NCBI GenBank assembly: GCA_040391535.1
Contig: JBEBXQ010000012.1
Span: forward strand, 1 to 52,342
Reading direction: 5' to 3'
Origin: JBEBXQ01 sp040391535
GTDB lineage: Bacteria; Bacteroidota; Bacteroidia; Cytophagales; Spirosomataceae
DNA: 52,342 nt
Below are positions 16,909-26,206 of this stretch, piece by piece. The notes under the pieces are model-generated. The model worked only from the letters and a program-made list of their open reading frames with translations, ran no database searches and was not told the DNA's origin. Every line of letters begins with the position of its first letter. Positions within the stretch are counted from its first letter, which is position 1. The translations under genes and the position numbers were made by a program.

Positions 16909-18108
16909 ATGAATCCAAGCCTTGCGAAACTGTATACGATCGGGCAGAAAAACAGCCGCCGCATTATAGGTCTTATGTCCGGTACTTCACTGGACGGTCT
17001 GGATGTGGCTCTTTGTACTGTTTCAGGTGCGGGGAAGCATACCAGGGTCGTATTGGATCATTTCGAGACGGTTTCTTACCAGGCCTCATTTAAAGACAAA
17101 ATCAGGCAGGTTTTTGCCAAACCTGTCATTGATTTCGCATTTCTGTGTACATTAAACCCTTTGATTGGTAATGTACATGCCCGGATGATTCTTGATTGCC
17201 TTGAAAAATGGCAGATTCCGCCGGCAGAAATTGACCTGATTGCCAGCCATGGGCAAACTGTGTATCATGCTCCTAAAAAACAGCATGGCATAGAAGATAT
17301 GCCCAATGCAACCCTGCAGATAGGCGATGGCGATCATATAGCCGTAAAAACGGGGATTATAACCATAAGCGATTTCAGGCAAAAGCATATTGCCGCAGGA
17401 GGTGAGGGTGCACCATTAGCTGCCTACGGGGATTATTTCCTGTTTTCTGATTCCGGTGAAAACAGGATTCTCCTCAATATCGGAGGAATCGCCAATTTTA
17501 CATTCCTGCCACGCTCAGGAGACAGTAGCCGGGTTTTCACCATAGATACAGGCCCGGGTAATACCTTACTGGATTATTACACACAGGCTTACTTCGGACA
17601 ACCTTACGACAAAGACGGAGCTATTGCAGCTAGTGGAGTGGTGAATACTCCGCTATTGGAAACGCTTAAAAAACATCCTTATTTTCAGCTACCCCCACCC
17701 AAAACCACCGGCCCTGAAGTATTCAATCATGAAATGATCCATGCGGCACAGATCGATTCAGGTCAAACCGATGTCAGCCCGGCAGACCTTATAGCAACCC
17801 TGACACGCTTCAGTGCCGATACTATTGCAGATGCAATCCGGACAGTAACAGCAGGAAACCATGAAAAATTTGCTGTTTATACCAGTGGCGGCGGAGCGCA
17901 CAATCCGGTACTGATAGGTACCATTCAACAGCATCTGCCTGGATTTACCTTTGATAATATCCGTAAATTAGGAGTAAACGGTGATGCTAAAGAGGCCATT
18001 CTTTTTGCTGTACTGGCTAATGAAACTGTGGCAGGCGTACCAACCGGCGCCGAACAAAACCACGAGACACCAAAAATTTGTATGGGTAAAATTTCTTTCC
18101 CTCTGTAA
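16909..18108 (+). CDS. anmK: Anhydro-N-acetylmuramic acid kinase
   Basis: Phosphorylates and opens 1,6-anhydro-MurNAc to MurNAc-6-phosphate in cytoplasmic murein recycling. 399 residues with the family signatures GLMSGTSLDGLDVALC near the N-terminus, SHGQTVYH, NIGGIANFTFL, DTGPGNTLLDYYT and a late SGGGAHNPVL. Together with mpl (24.7-26.1 kb) it shows that the organism recycles its cell wall. Within the purD-ricT-anmK-lhgO run; the next gene begins 3 nt after its stop, implying translational coupling. Confidence 0.96.
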   Translation: MNPSLAKLYTIGQKNSRRIIGLMSGTSLDGLDVALCTVSGAGKHTRVVLDHFETVSYQASFKDKIRQVFAKPVIDFAFLCTLNPLIGNVHARMILDCLEKWQIPPAEIDLIASHGQTVYHAPKKQHGIEDMPNATLQIGDGDHIAVKTGIITISDFRQKHIAAGGEGAPLAAYGDYFLFSDSGENRILLNIGGIANFTFLPRSGDSSRVFTIDTGPGNTLLDYYTQAYFGQPYDKDGAIAASGVVNTPLLETLKKHPYFQLPPPKTTGPEVFNHEMIHAAQIDSGQTDVSPADLIATLTRFSADTIADAIRTVTAGNHEKFAVYTSGGGAHNPVLIGTIQQHLPGFTFDNIRKLGVNGDAKEAILFAVLANETVAGVPTGAEQNHETPKICMGKISFPL

Positions 18109-18111
18109 CAT

Positions 18112-19311
18112 ATGCACGATTGTATCATTATCGGTGGGGGCATTGTAGGACTTGCCACCGCACTGAAACTAAAAGAACAGCGTCCTTCCCTGAATATCCT
18201 GATTCTGGAAAAAGAGAATCATCTGGCTGGGCACCAGACCGGCCACAACAGCGGAGTAATCCACTCCGGATTATATTACAAACCCGGCAGCCTTAAAGCT
18301 ACCAATTGTATCAGAGGATATCAATCGCTGATTGATTTCTGCAATACGTATGAAATCCCCTATGATCTTTGCGGTAAAATTGTAGTTGCCACACGCGCTG
18401 AACAGCTCCCTATTCTCAATGGTTTATATGAAAGAGGAATACAGAACGGCCTGAAAAACAACCGGAAAATCACCCGGCAGGAGATGAAAGAAATTGAGCC
18501 TCATGTGGAAGGCCTCGAAGGGATCTGGGTACCCTATACCGGTATTATCAATTACACCACAGTTACTGAAAAATACGGCGAACTCTTTCAGCAAAAAGGT
18601 GGCCGGATAATCATGGGGGAAAGAGTAACCAATATTCGTCAGCATGTCGCTTCTTCTGAAGTGATTACCGAAAGAGGAAATGTTTACGAAGCCCGGCTGA
18701 TTGTCAATTGTGCCGGATTATATTCGGATAAAGTTGCGCAGCTTTCGCAGCCATCTCCTATCAACCTGCAGATTATTCCTTTCAGGGGTGAATATTATAA
18801 AATCCGCCCGGAGAAGCATTATCTGGTCAAAAATCTGATTTATCCTGTTCCTGACCCCAATTTCCCGTTCCTCGGTGTGCATTTTACCCGTATGATCGGA
18901 GGTGGCATTGAGGCAGGCCCTAATGCTGTATTGGCTTTCAGTCGCGAAGGATACCGTAAAACGGATATCAACCTCACCGAACTGGGAGAAACCCTGCAAT
19001 GGCCCGGATTCCGAAAAGTGGCTGCCAAATACTGGCAGACCGGCATGGGTGAAATGTACCGTTCATTCTCCAAACATGCCTTCACCAAAGCCTTGCAGGA
19101 GCTGATTCCTGAAATCACGCAGGACGATCTGATACCTGGCGGCGCAGGAGTAAGAGCACAGGCTTGTGATATTCAGGGTGGATTACTGGATGATTTTGCT
19201 ATCATTGAAGGTCCCCGTTCCATTAATGTATGTAATGCTCCGTCACCGGCTGCAACCTCCTCCCTTTCGATAGGACAAACCATTTCAGAAAAGGTGCTGG
19301 AAAGATTTTAA
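18112..19311 (+). CDS. lhgO: L-2-hydroxyglutarate oxidase
   Basis: FAD enzyme oxidising L-2-hydroxyglutarate to 2-oxoglutarate, a metabolite-repair and lysine-catabolism reaction, usually passing electrons to quinone. 399 residues. The N-terminal dinucleotide-binding motif CIIIGGGIVGLATALKLKE is followed by the DAO-family HQTGHNSGVIHSGLYYKPGS and the late GGAGVRAQACD...LLDDFAI that is diagnostic of LhgO rather than glycerol-3-phosphate dehydrogenase. Last gene of the four-gene run; a hairpin follows at 19331-19376. Confidence 0.94.
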   Translation: MHDCIIIGGGIVGLATALKLKEQRPSLNILILEKENHLAGHQTGHNSGVIHSGLYYKPGSLKATNCIRGYQSLIDFCNTYEIPYDLCGKIVVATRAEQLPILNGLYERGIQNGLKNNRKITRQEMKEIEPHVEGLEGIWVPYTGIINYTTVTEKYGELFQQKGGRIIMGERVTNIRQHVASSEVITERGNVYEARLIVNCAGLYSDKVAQLSQPSPINLQIIPFRGEYYKIRPEKHYLVKNLIYPVPDPNFPFLGVHFTRMIGGGIEAGPNAVLAFSREGYRKTDINLTELGETLQWPGFRKVAAKYWQTGMGEMYRSFSKHAFTKALQELIPEITQDDLIPGGAGVRAQACDIQGGLLDDFAIIEGPRSINVCNAPSPAATSSLSIGQTISEKVLERF

Positions 19312-19330
19312 GCATCTGTAATTTAGGCTA

Positions 19331-19376
19331 ACAAAGTTTAAAAACTTCCGGAAATCCGGGGGCTTTTAAACTTTGT
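19331..19376 (+). terminator. Hairpin after lhgO
   Basis: A 13-bp perfect inverted repeat (ACAAAGTTTAAAA at 19331-19343 with 19364-19376), with a second small CCGG/CCGG pairing in the loop. There is no T-tract, but the A/T-rich arm and position make a terminator likely. Confidence 0.6.
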
Positions 19377-19774
19377 CCAGCATTATCATCCCTGACAGTT
19401 TCCTTCACACTTTCTATCCTCCGGGACCTTCCCTGATCCCCGAGTGCCGGAAATATTCCAGCATAAAGAATAAAAAGTCATGGGAAGGATAACTCCCAAC
19501 AGCGGAATCTGATGTTGATTTACGATCGATAGTAAATGTTAATTACCCTTGGGTTCCTATTGATAAACCGGATATTGATTGTCAGTTCATCATTAACCAT
19601 TCATCTCATACTAAATTTTCCCGGGCAGCGTTGTTTTACGTAATGATATGATCTGAAATACTCCCGGATTATTACTAATCCATCTTGTTCACCACTCTAT
19701 TCTGTAGTTTCTCAGGCAGGCAAAACATTCAACGTTTATGTAAATAGCTAATCCTTTAAACTAACTTCAGAAAG
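19377..19774. other. Long non-coding gap
   Basis: About 400 bp between the lhgO hairpin and the next gene without any reading frame of note on either strand, unusual in this compact region. I see no riboswitch, tRNA or repeat pattern. It presumably holds the promoter of the 178-aa gene. Confidence 0.4.
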
Positions 19775-20311
19775 ATGAAAAAACTAAAGATTTGTTTATT
19801 AGCAGTATTGTGCCTGATCGGCACAACCGTACTTATGGCTCAGGACAAAACGAACAATCTGGCCATTGGATTCAATATCAATCAGTTTCAAAATGATTTT
19901 GGTGTCGGCCTGCATGTTATCAGCCCTTATTTTGCCAATAACAAAGTAGCCCTGAAAGTGGGCGGGAATGTGCAATGGTTACAGCACGCAGAAAATAATC
20001 AGACAACCTGGTCGCCTTACGGAAATATACAGGTGGGTATCAGGAGCAGGCATTCTGTGGTGGAGGATAAAATATTTATCTATGGCGAAGGCGGAGGTGT
20101 TTTGTTACTGCCTGATTCAGAATTCTCAAGTTATAAAACGGTTAAAGGGGGGTATGGATTATTCGGTTTCGAGTTTAAGGCAAACCATGCTATAGGGTAT
20201 TTCGTTGAACTCGGAGGTATGGGTACAGGCGCAAAAGCCGACAAAGTGCCGTTGAAGCCTCTTTACTCTAACGGCTTTATGTCAAGTGTCGGACTGAGGA
20301 TAAATTTATAA
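19775..20311 (+). CDS. Small outer-membrane beta-barrel-like protein
   Basis: 178 residues with a clear signal peptide (CLLAVLCLIGTTVLMAQ). The mature part alternates polar and hydrophobic residues in strand-like stretches with many glycines and aromatics (GFNINQFQNDFGVGLHV, VGGNVQWLQ, YGLFGFEFKAN) and ends in a strand VGLRINL, as in small porin-like OmpW/OMP_b-brl proteins. The substrate or role is unknown. Preceded by a long gap and followed 88 bp later by an unrelated VOC gene. Confidence 0.75.
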   Translation: MKKLKICLLAVLCLIGTTVLMAQDKTNNLAIGFNINQFQNDFGVGLHVISPYFANNKVALKVGGNVQWLQHAENNQTTWSPYGNIQVGIRSRHSVVEDKIFIYGEGGGVLLLPDSEFSSYKTVKGGYGLFGFEFKANHAIGYFVELGGMGTGAKADKVPLKPLYSNGFMSSVGLRINL

Positions 20312-20399
20312 ATGCCTGCATCAGAAAAGTAATCAGAGCAACTGTAAAACATTGCTAAAATCCTGTAGCTTTACAAGCAGACAGTAAAATCAGATAAGT

Positions 20400-20750
20400 A
20401 TGCTGACAGACATTCATCCCAAGCTGCCTATGCGCAACAAAGCTGCGACAAAGGACTTCTATATTAACCAGTTAACATTTCAGGAAGTAAGTGATTATGA
20501 CCAGTATCTGATCATCCGGAAAGACCACATTGAAATACATTTCTTTGAATTCAAAGATCTGGATCCTCTGGAAAATGACGGACAGGTATATATCCGCACA
20601 GATGATGTGGCGGGTTTGTATCAGTGGCTGGTGGATAATAAAACGGCCATTCACCCTAACGGGCACCTGCAGTACAAGCCCTGGGGACAAAGAGAATTTT
20701 CGCTGCTGGATCCTGATCATAACCTGCTGACATTCGGACAAAGCATGTAA
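20400..20750 (+). CDS. VOC-superfamily (glyoxalase/bleomycin-resistance-like) protein
   Basis: 116 residues forming the paired beta-alpha-beta-beta-beta units of the vicinal-oxygen-chelate fold: an N-terminal LPMRNKAATKDFYINQLTF, then IEIHFFEF, and a C-terminal half ending FSLLDPDHNLLTFGQ with the usual DPxxN-like pattern. Such proteins bind metal or drugs such as bleomycin; the substrate cannot be read from the sequence. It is 12 nt from the Crp-like gene, so the two are likely cotranscribed. Confidence 0.85.
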   Translation: MLTDIHPKLPMRNKAATKDFYINQLTFQEVSDYDQYLIIRKDHIEIHFFEFKDLDPLENDGQVYIRTDDVAGLYQWLVDNKTAIHPNGHLQYKPWGQREFSLLDPDHNLLTFGQSM

Positions 20751-20762
20751 CGTCAGGAAGTT

Positions 20763-21377
20763 ATGATGCAGACAGAAAAACAATCCATAGAAAAATTTCA
20801 TCAGTACCTTGAAAAGAAAGCCCTCGTAAAGGCTGAACATATTCCGCAGATTACCGCACTGGTTGTTGTAAAACAAGTCAGGAAGAATGAATTTCTGCTT
20901 TCCAGAGGACAGGTTTGCCAGCATGCGTTTTTTGTCAGCTCAGGGCTTTTACGTTTCTATTCTATTGACGATACAGGGAAAGAACATATCATTCAGTTTG
21001 CTCCGGAAAACTGGTTTATGAGTGATCGCGGAAGTTTCTATTTCGGTCAGTCATCCGCATTTTTTATTGATGCCATTGAGGAGTCATCGGTTCTGCTGCT
21101 CGATCAGCACTTTTATGAACGCGCCTCTGACATAAGCCCTGAGTTCAGGAATTACAACGAATACCTTCTTCAGAATCATATCCGGCACATGCAAAACCGC
21201 ATCAATCTGCTCATCGGAGCCATCGCTGAAGAACGGTATCTTGATTTCATTAAGCTTTATACTGACCTTACCTTTCGGGTTCCCCAATGGATGATTGCAT
21301 CTTATCTGGGCATCACTCCTGAAAGCCTTAGCCGGGTCAGGAAAACCCTGGCTAAAAAGAACTTTCATCCCGATTGA
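20763..21377 (+). CDS. Crp/Fnr-family transcriptional regulator
   Basis: 204 residues. The N-terminal cyclic-nucleotide-binding-like beta-roll (about 20-135, with FLLSRGQVCQHAFFVSSGLLRFYSI) is followed by a dimer helix and a C-terminal winged helix with the recognition region MIASYLGITPESLSRVRKTL. No Fe-S cysteine set like that of Fnr is seen, so the effector is unknown. A second ATG occurs 3 nt downstream; either start is possible. It may regulate the adjacent VOC or pirin genes, a guess from proximity only. Confidence 0.9.
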   Translation: MMQTEKQSIEKFHQYLEKKALVKAEHIPQITALVVVKQVRKNEFLLSRGQVCQHAFFVSSGLLRFYSIDDTGKEHIIQFAPENWFMSDRGSFYFGQSSAFFIDAIEESSVLLLDQHFYERASDISPEFRNYNEYLLQNHIRHMQNRINLLIGAIAEERYLDFIKLYTDLTFRVPQWMIASYLGITPESLSRVRKTLAKKNFHPD

Positions 21378-21417
21378 TTTCTTACCATACATCAATGTGC
21401 AGGCCTTACCGCTCAGT

Positions 21418-21425
21418 TACTTTTG
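21418..21425 (+). promoter_or_regulatory. Probable -7 element of the pirin promoter
   Basis: TACTTTTG matches TAnnTTTG, 34 bp upstream of the pirin ATG and downstream of the Crp gene stop. The -33 element is only weakly TTG-like. Confidence 0.4.
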
Positions 21426-21459
21426 TATTGTCAATTTGCAACAACAAATACTAACAATC

Positions 21460-22335
21460 ATGACAACAAGAAATATAGAAGTGGTGGTGGCACCCCGAGA
21501 GCCGCATTATGTCGGGGATGGGTTCAGAGTACATAATTTTATTCCGGGTGGTTATCGGCTGGATATGAAAAGAATGGATCCTTTTATATTACTGGACTAT
21601 AATTCCAGCTTTTACTTCCCGCCAACTCATAAAACCAGAGGAGTGAGTGTGCATCCCCACCGTGGGTTCGAAACCGTAACGATTGCCTATAAGGGCAGAG
21701 TTGCTCATCAGGACAGCAGTGGTGGTGGAGGTACCATTGCAGAAGGTGATGTTCAGTGGATGACGGCAGCATCGGGTATTTTGCACAAGGAATATCATGA
21801 AGAAACCTTCAGCAGAGAAGGAGGGGATTTTCAGATGGTGCAGCTTTGGGTGAACCTTCCGGCGAAAGATAAAATGTCAAAGCCAAAGTATCAGAGTATT
21901 TCAAATACTGACATCGCAAAATATGAACTGCCCGGAAACAGCGGATCTGTTGAAGTAATAGCCGGAGAATACCATGGTATTAAAGGTAGTGCCAGTACAT
22001 TTTCACCTTTGCATTTGCTTAACACCCGCCTGGCCAAAGCAGGAAAAGCACTCTTTTCATTTCCGGAAAACTACAATACTGCTTTACTGGTCATAGAAGG
22101 AAGCATCAAAATAAACGATACGGAAGAGATCCCGACCGATCACCTTGCATTATTTGAGAACAACGGTGAAGAATTCCAGATCGAAGCGACAGAAGACGCA
22201 GTGATTCTGATACTGAGTGGTGAACCGCTCAATGAACCTATTGTATCACACGGACCTTTTGTGATGAATACTCAAAGAGAAATTGTGCAGGCTATTGAAG
22301 ATTATAATCTGGGAAAATTCGGTTATCTTGAATAG
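21460..22335 (+). CDS. Pirin family protein
   Basis: Bicupin of 291 residues. The metal-binding histidine motif VHPHRGFETVTI, then VAHQDSSG and MTAASGILHKEYHE, are the pirin iron ligands in the N-terminal cupin; a C-terminal pirin cupin follows. Bacterial pirins include quercetin 2,3-dioxygenase-like enzymes and redox-sensing regulators; the reaction here is unknown. The frame is open to 21295, inside the Crp gene, but homology and a local promoter point to the ATG at 21460. It ends just before a strong terminator. Confidence 0.92.
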   Translation: MTTRNIEVVVAPREPHYVGDGFRVHNFIPGGYRLDMKRMDPFILLDYNSSFYFPPTHKTRGVSVHPHRGFETVTIAYKGRVAHQDSSGGGGTIAEGDVQWMTAASGILHKEYHEETFSREGGDFQMVQLWVNLPAKDKMSKPKYQSISNTDIAKYELPGNSGSVEVIAGEYHGIKGSASTFSPLHLLNTRLAKAGKALFSFPENYNTALLVIEGSIKINDTEEIPTDHLALFENNGEEFQIEATEDAVILILSGEPLNEPIVSHGPFVMNTQREIVQAIEDYNLGKFGYLE

Positions 22336-22340
22336 TATTT

Positions 22341-22391
22341 CAGGGAAAAGCCATTACAGAGGGATTCTGATAATGCTTTTCCCTGTTTTTT
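22341..22391 (+). terminator. Rho-independent terminator after the pirin gene
   Basis: CAGGGAAAAGC-CATTA (22341-22356) pairs with TAATGCTTTTCCCTG (22371-22385) with one bulged C, followed by TTTTTT. It lies between convergent pirin and OmpA genes. Confidence 0.9.
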
Positions 22392-22412
22392 AAGGGTGGT
22401 TCTCGGTTACCC

Positions 22413-24014
22413 TTATTTCTTCATAATCTTGAACTCAACCCGGCGGTTAGCCTGCTGTCCTTCAGGGGTGGAATTTGTTGCTATCGGCTTACTTTCTCCG
22501 TACCCTTTACCAATAATCCGATCAGGTTCGATTCCCTTTCCGATCAGGTATTCACGGACGGAATCTGCCCGCTCCTGCGAAAGTTTCAGATTGGAAGCAT
22601 CACTGCCAACGTCATCCGTATGCCCGCCTATTTCAACTTCCATCTGCTGGTTGAGGTTCATGGTCAGTACCAGACGATCCAGTTCAGGGAATGACTCACT
22701 GTTAAGCGTGGATTTACCGGATTCAAAGAATATATTATTCAGGCGAATCATCTGACCTTCTTCAATAGGAACCAGCTTAAGTGATTTACCGGAAATTTCC
22801 CTGAAACCATTACCCGCATTGTTTTGAGTGGAATCAGCTCCGGTCAGATCAAGATTCTCTCCTTCCGCCAGAAAATTATCCGCTTTGGCATACATGCTGT
22901 ACTTTTTACCATACGGCAACACAATTTTATATTCGCCCGTCACCGGATTGGTCGTTGCTGTCCCCACCTCTTCACCATCAGCCAAGTCGATATATATTAT
23001 TTCACCACTGACGGGTTTACCGGTTTTGGAATCAATCACCTTTCCGCTTACCATTACCACCGGATCAGGCACCAGCGCAATTATAGAAGAATCCACTTCC
23101 ACCGCTTCCTCTCCCGGTTTGGGGGGATCAGGACGCAGTTTCAGCCGCACAATGTCCCCGCCTTTCCCTTCTACATTTTTAAAGGAAGTAAAATAAGCGT
23201 AATCGCCTAATGCTGAAATCGAATAATAAGCATCGTAACCATCGGTATTTACTTTCGGCCCCAGATTGGCCGGCTTACTCCAGCGGTTCCAGCCTCTTCC
23301 AATCCGCTTGCTATAGTAAATATCATTACTACCCAGTCCACCCGGACGATCGCTTGAGAAATACAACGTTACGCCATCGGCCGCCAGGAAAGGAGTGGTT
23401 TCTGTAAATTCTTTTGTATTGATTTCAGGACCCAGATTTTCCGGCTTACTCCAACTGCCGTTTTTCTGCTTGAACGAAACATACAGATCATCCACTTTGC
23501 TGTTTTTCTTTTCACTGAAAGAAAGGATCAGTACTTTTCCGTCGGCCGAAAGATACCCACAGTCAAACTGGCCTTTGCTCAATTTTTCATAACCGGGAAT
23601 ATCCAGCTTTTCGGGAGCCGACCATCCCCGTGCTTCCTTTTTGCTGATGGAAAAACCACGGGTTTCATAACGTCCTTTCACATAAGCCCCCTTGATCAGA
23701 ATGGTATTTCCATCCGGAGAGATACTGTACAGGCTGTTATAGGTATCCCGGTTGAGTGGTGCCTGAAGCCTTCGGGAGGTTATCCAGCTACCGTTCCGGA
23801 ACTCTGAATACCAGATATCCTGGCTTCCTTTTGTACCGCTTCCGTTGTTGGGATGGCTGATTCTTGAAAAATAGAGTGTATTCCCATCCGGAGAAATTAC
23901 CGGTGCAAGCTCATTATATTCACTGTTAACAGCTTTCCCCAGGTTCTCAGGCTGTGCGGCAACATAGCTGACAGTCAAAACCAGGAAAAGAATGGAAAGA
24001 AGGTTTTTACGCAT
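22413..24014 (-). CDS. OmpA-family protein with PD40 (WD40-like) repeats
   Basis: Periplasmic or outer-membrane peptidoglycan-binding protein of about 533 residues. Signal peptide (LLSILFLVLTVSYVAAQ); then a TolB-like propeller of PD40 repeats (SPDGNTLYFSRI, SPDGNTILIKG, AADGVTLYFSSDRPGG, SALGDYAYFTS); then a carboxypeptidase-regulatory-like domain (SGKVIDSKTGKPVSGEI); and a C-terminal OmpA domain (IFFESGKSTLNSES, GGHTDDVGSDASNLKLSQ, NRRVEFKI) that normally anchors to diaminopimelate. The ATG at 24014 begins the signal; the frame is open to a further upstream ATG. This three-part layout is common in Bacteroidota and sometimes occurs near gliding or type IX secretion genes, none of which are seen here. 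It is 36 nt behind the LOG gene. Confidence 0.93.
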   Translation of the reverse strand: MRKNLLSILFLVLTVSYVAAQPENLGKAVNSEYNELAPVISPDGNTLYFSRISHPNNGSGTKGSQDIWYSEFRNGSWITSRRLQAPLNRDTYNSLYSISPDGNTILIKGAYVKGRYETRGFSISKKEARGWSAPEKLDIPGYEKLSKGQFDCGYLSADGKVLILSFSEKKNSKVDDLYVSFKQKNGSWSKPENLGPEINTKEFTETTPFLAADGVTLYFSSDRPGGLGSNDIYYSKRIGRGWNRWSKPANLGPKVNTDGYDAYYSISALGDYAYFTSFKNVEGKGGDIVRLKLRPDPPKPGEEAVEVDSSIIALVPDPVVMVSGKVIDSKTGKPVSGEIIYIDLADGEEVGTATTNPVTGEYKIVLPYGKKYSMYAKADNFLAEGENLDLTGADSTQNNAGNGFREISGKSLKLVPIEEGQMIRLNNIFFESGKSTLNSESFPELDRLVLTMNLNQQMEVEIGGHTDDVGSDASNLKLSQERADSVREYLIGKGIEPDRIIGKGYGESKPIATNSTPEGQQANRRVEFKIMKK

Positions 24015-24050
24015 AATTAAAAAAATAAGCACTCACCTTCCTCATCAGGA

Positions 24051-24656
24051 TTATTCAGACGAGGGATTTTTTACATACAAAGAAGTATCCAGATCCTTAA
24101 TTTCTACTCTGAGAGCTGCTTCGTTCATTTTCTGCAGCAATATTTCCGGATCGCTTTCAACAATCGGGATAGCGCGGGTATCAGGATGCAGAAATCCTTC
24201 CTCTGCCATTTTGTTCATCTGAGCAATCAGGGAATCGTAAAATCCATTGACGTTCAGAATGCCGATCGGTCCATTGAAAATCCGTAGTTGTCTCCAGGTC
24301 AGTATTTCAAACAATTCATCCATCGTACCATATCCGCCCGGCAAAGCGATCACACCGTCAGAAAGGGACACCATCCTTGCTTTTCGTTCATGCATGGTGT
24401 CCACAAAAACCATTTCTGAAAGCGTATTATGAGCGACTTCAAGTTTTGCCAGAAAATTAGGAATGATCCCGATTACCTTTCCATTATGCTGAATGGCGGC
24501 ATCAGCCACCACACCCATAAGTCCTACGTTTCCTCCTCCATACACTACTTTGGTATTCTGAGCAGCCAGTAAGGCTCCTGTTTTATTTGCGGCCTCTTTA
24601 TACACAGGATTAAACCCCATGTTGGCTCCGCAATACACTACTACCGAATTCAACAT
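24051..24656 (-). CDS. LOG-family protein (TIGR00730, nucleoside-5'-monophosphate phosphoribohydrolase)
   Basis: 201-residue cytosolic protein of the lysine-decarboxylase-like LOG family, which in plants and some bacteria releases cytokinin base from its ribotide and in general hydrolyses nucleotide 5'-monophosphates. Motifs: VVYCGANMGFNP, VVYGGGNVGLMGVVADAA and the diagnostic PGGYGTMDELFEILTW. It lies between mpl (27 nt) and the OmpA gene (36 nt), probably in one operon. Confidence 0.92.
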   Translation of the reverse strand: MLNSVVVYCGANMGFNPVYKEAANKTGALLAAQNTKVVYGGGNVGLMGVVADAAIQHNGKVIGIIPNFLAKLEVAHNTLSEMVFVDTMHERKARMVSLSDGVIALPGGYGTMDELFEILTWRQLRIFNGPIGILNVNGFYDSLIAQMNKMAEEGFLHPDTRAIPIVESDPEILLQKMNEAALRVEIKDLDTSLYVKNPSSE

Positions 24657-24683
24657 ACAAATAAAAATAGTTACTACCTTCTC

Positions 24684-26066
24684 TTAACGGGTAATATGCT
24701 CGGCCAATTGTTTCAAATCCAGATTTCCGAAAGTACCAGAACCCATCATCAGTAAATTCCTGTGTTTCCAGGATAAGCCCTCCAGGTAATTTTTCAGTTC
24801 TTCCTGGCTGGTAAATACCAGCAGGTCATCTCTGCCGAATGCGGTTTGTATATCTGTGGCTGAAATAGCTTCCAGGCGTTTGTTCCGGACAGTATTTTCA
24901 TTAAAATAAACCACAGCCACGTCCGCCGCATCCATTTTACCCCTGTATTGGGGTATGAATGACTTATTCAGGCTACTGAAAGTATGTAGCTCGGCCACGG
25001 CCACCAGCTGATGATCCTTAAACTGAGACTTTACAGCATGGGTAGTGGAATATACTTTGGACGGAGCATGGGCAAAATCCTGATAAACGTGCGTATCGCC
25101 GTTGGAAGCGAGAAGATTCATTCGTTTGGAAGCCCCTTTAAAAGTGCTTATGGCACGGTAAAAATCCTCACTCAATATACCCAATCGCTCGCAAATCTGT
25201 TTTGCACCATTGAGATTTTTAAGGTTATGTTCACCGAAGATCTGAATAGGCACTTCCCCGTCTTCTGCGGTCACCAGCACTGTCTGGGTGCCCTGCAACT
25301 TTGCAGGGTGCGCATTATAAGGTAAAAATGTAATCTCCTGACGCTCCTCTGCTATCAGAGGGCTGATGCTTTCATCGGTTTCATCATAAACCAGTACTCC
25401 CGCTTTAGGTAACTGTTTAATCAGCGACTCAAACTGGCTGACATAAAACTCCCAGGTCGGAAAGACATTGAAATGATCCCATGCAATACCACTGACCAGG
25501 GCAATATGTGCCTGATAATGCAGAAATTTAGGTGTCGGGTCAAGTGGCGAAGTGAGGTATTCATCACCTTCAACAATCAAAACCGGTGCTTCATCATCCA
25601 GATGAACCATATTGTCAAAGCCCTCGATATGGGCACCCACCAGGTAATTAAACTTCCGGTTGTTTTCCTTCAGTACATGCAGAATCATGGAAGTAATGGT
25701 TGTTTTTCCATGACTTCCGGCAATCACTATCCTCTGTTTATCAAGGCTTTGCTGATAGATAAATTCAGGATAGGAATAAATCTTAAGATTCAGTTCCCTG
25801 GCTTTTAACAACTCCGGATTGTCACTCCTTGCATGCATACCCAGAATTACGGCATCCAGTTCTTCTGTGATCCTATCCGGATTCCAGCCTTCAGCAACTG
25901 GTAACAAGCCATGAGCCGCCAGGCGCGACCTGGACGGTTCATATATTTCATCGTCTGAGCCTGTGATGAAATATCCTTTTCTTTTTAATTCGATAGCAAG
26001 ATTGTGCATTACACTGCCTCCTATCGAGATGAAATGTATTTTCTTACTTTTGGAATCTAAACTCAT
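24684..26066 (-). CDS. mpl: UDP-MurNAc:L-Ala-gamma-D-Glu-meso-DAP ligase (Mpl)
   Basis: Reattaches recycled murein tripeptide to UDP-MurNAc. 460 residues with Mur-ligase architecture: an N-terminal Rossmann domain (HFISIGGSVMHNLAIELKRKG), ATP-binding GSHGKTTITSMIL, a central domain with IVEGDEYLTSPLD and AWDHFNVFP, and a C-terminal ligase domain (DFAHAPSKVYSTTHAVK). The GGSVMHNLA start and the DFAHHP-like motif fit Mpl rather than MurC, which would have a longer C-terminal part. Start of a three-gene minus-strand unit mpl, LOG, OmpA. Complements anmK in murein recycling. Confidence 0.9.
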   Translation of the reverse strand: MSLDSKSKKIHFISIGGSVMHNLAIELKRKGYFITGSDDEIYEPSRSRLAAHGLLPVAEGWNPDRITEELDAVILGMHARSDNPELLKARELNLKIYSYPEFIYQQSLDKQRIVIAGSHGKTTITSMILHVLKENNRKFNYLVGAHIEGFDNMVHLDDEAPVLIVEGDEYLTSPLDPTPKFLHYQAHIALVSGIAWDHFNVFPTWEFYVSQFESLIKQLPKAGVLVYDETDESISPLIAEERQEITFLPYNAHPAKLQGTQTVLVTAEDGEVPIQIFGEHNLKNLNGAKQICERLGILSEDFYRAISTFKGASKRMNLLASNGDTHVYQDFAHAPSKVYSTTHAVKSQFKDHQLVAVAELHTFSSLNKSFIPQYRGKMDAADVAVVYFNENTVRNKRLEAISATDIQTAFGRDDLLVFTSQEELKNYLEGLSWKHRNLLMMGSGTFGNLDLKQLAEHITR

Positions 26067-26206
26067 TTCCTGATCAGGCGTTCTGGTTTTGGGGCGAAGT
26101 TAGTAAGTTTTGATTTTTGATTCACCATACCCGTGCGTCAAATCACAAGAACGAACTCTAATAATCTGCGAATTGTTACTCACAATATACAAACTGTTAC
26201 TATTTT

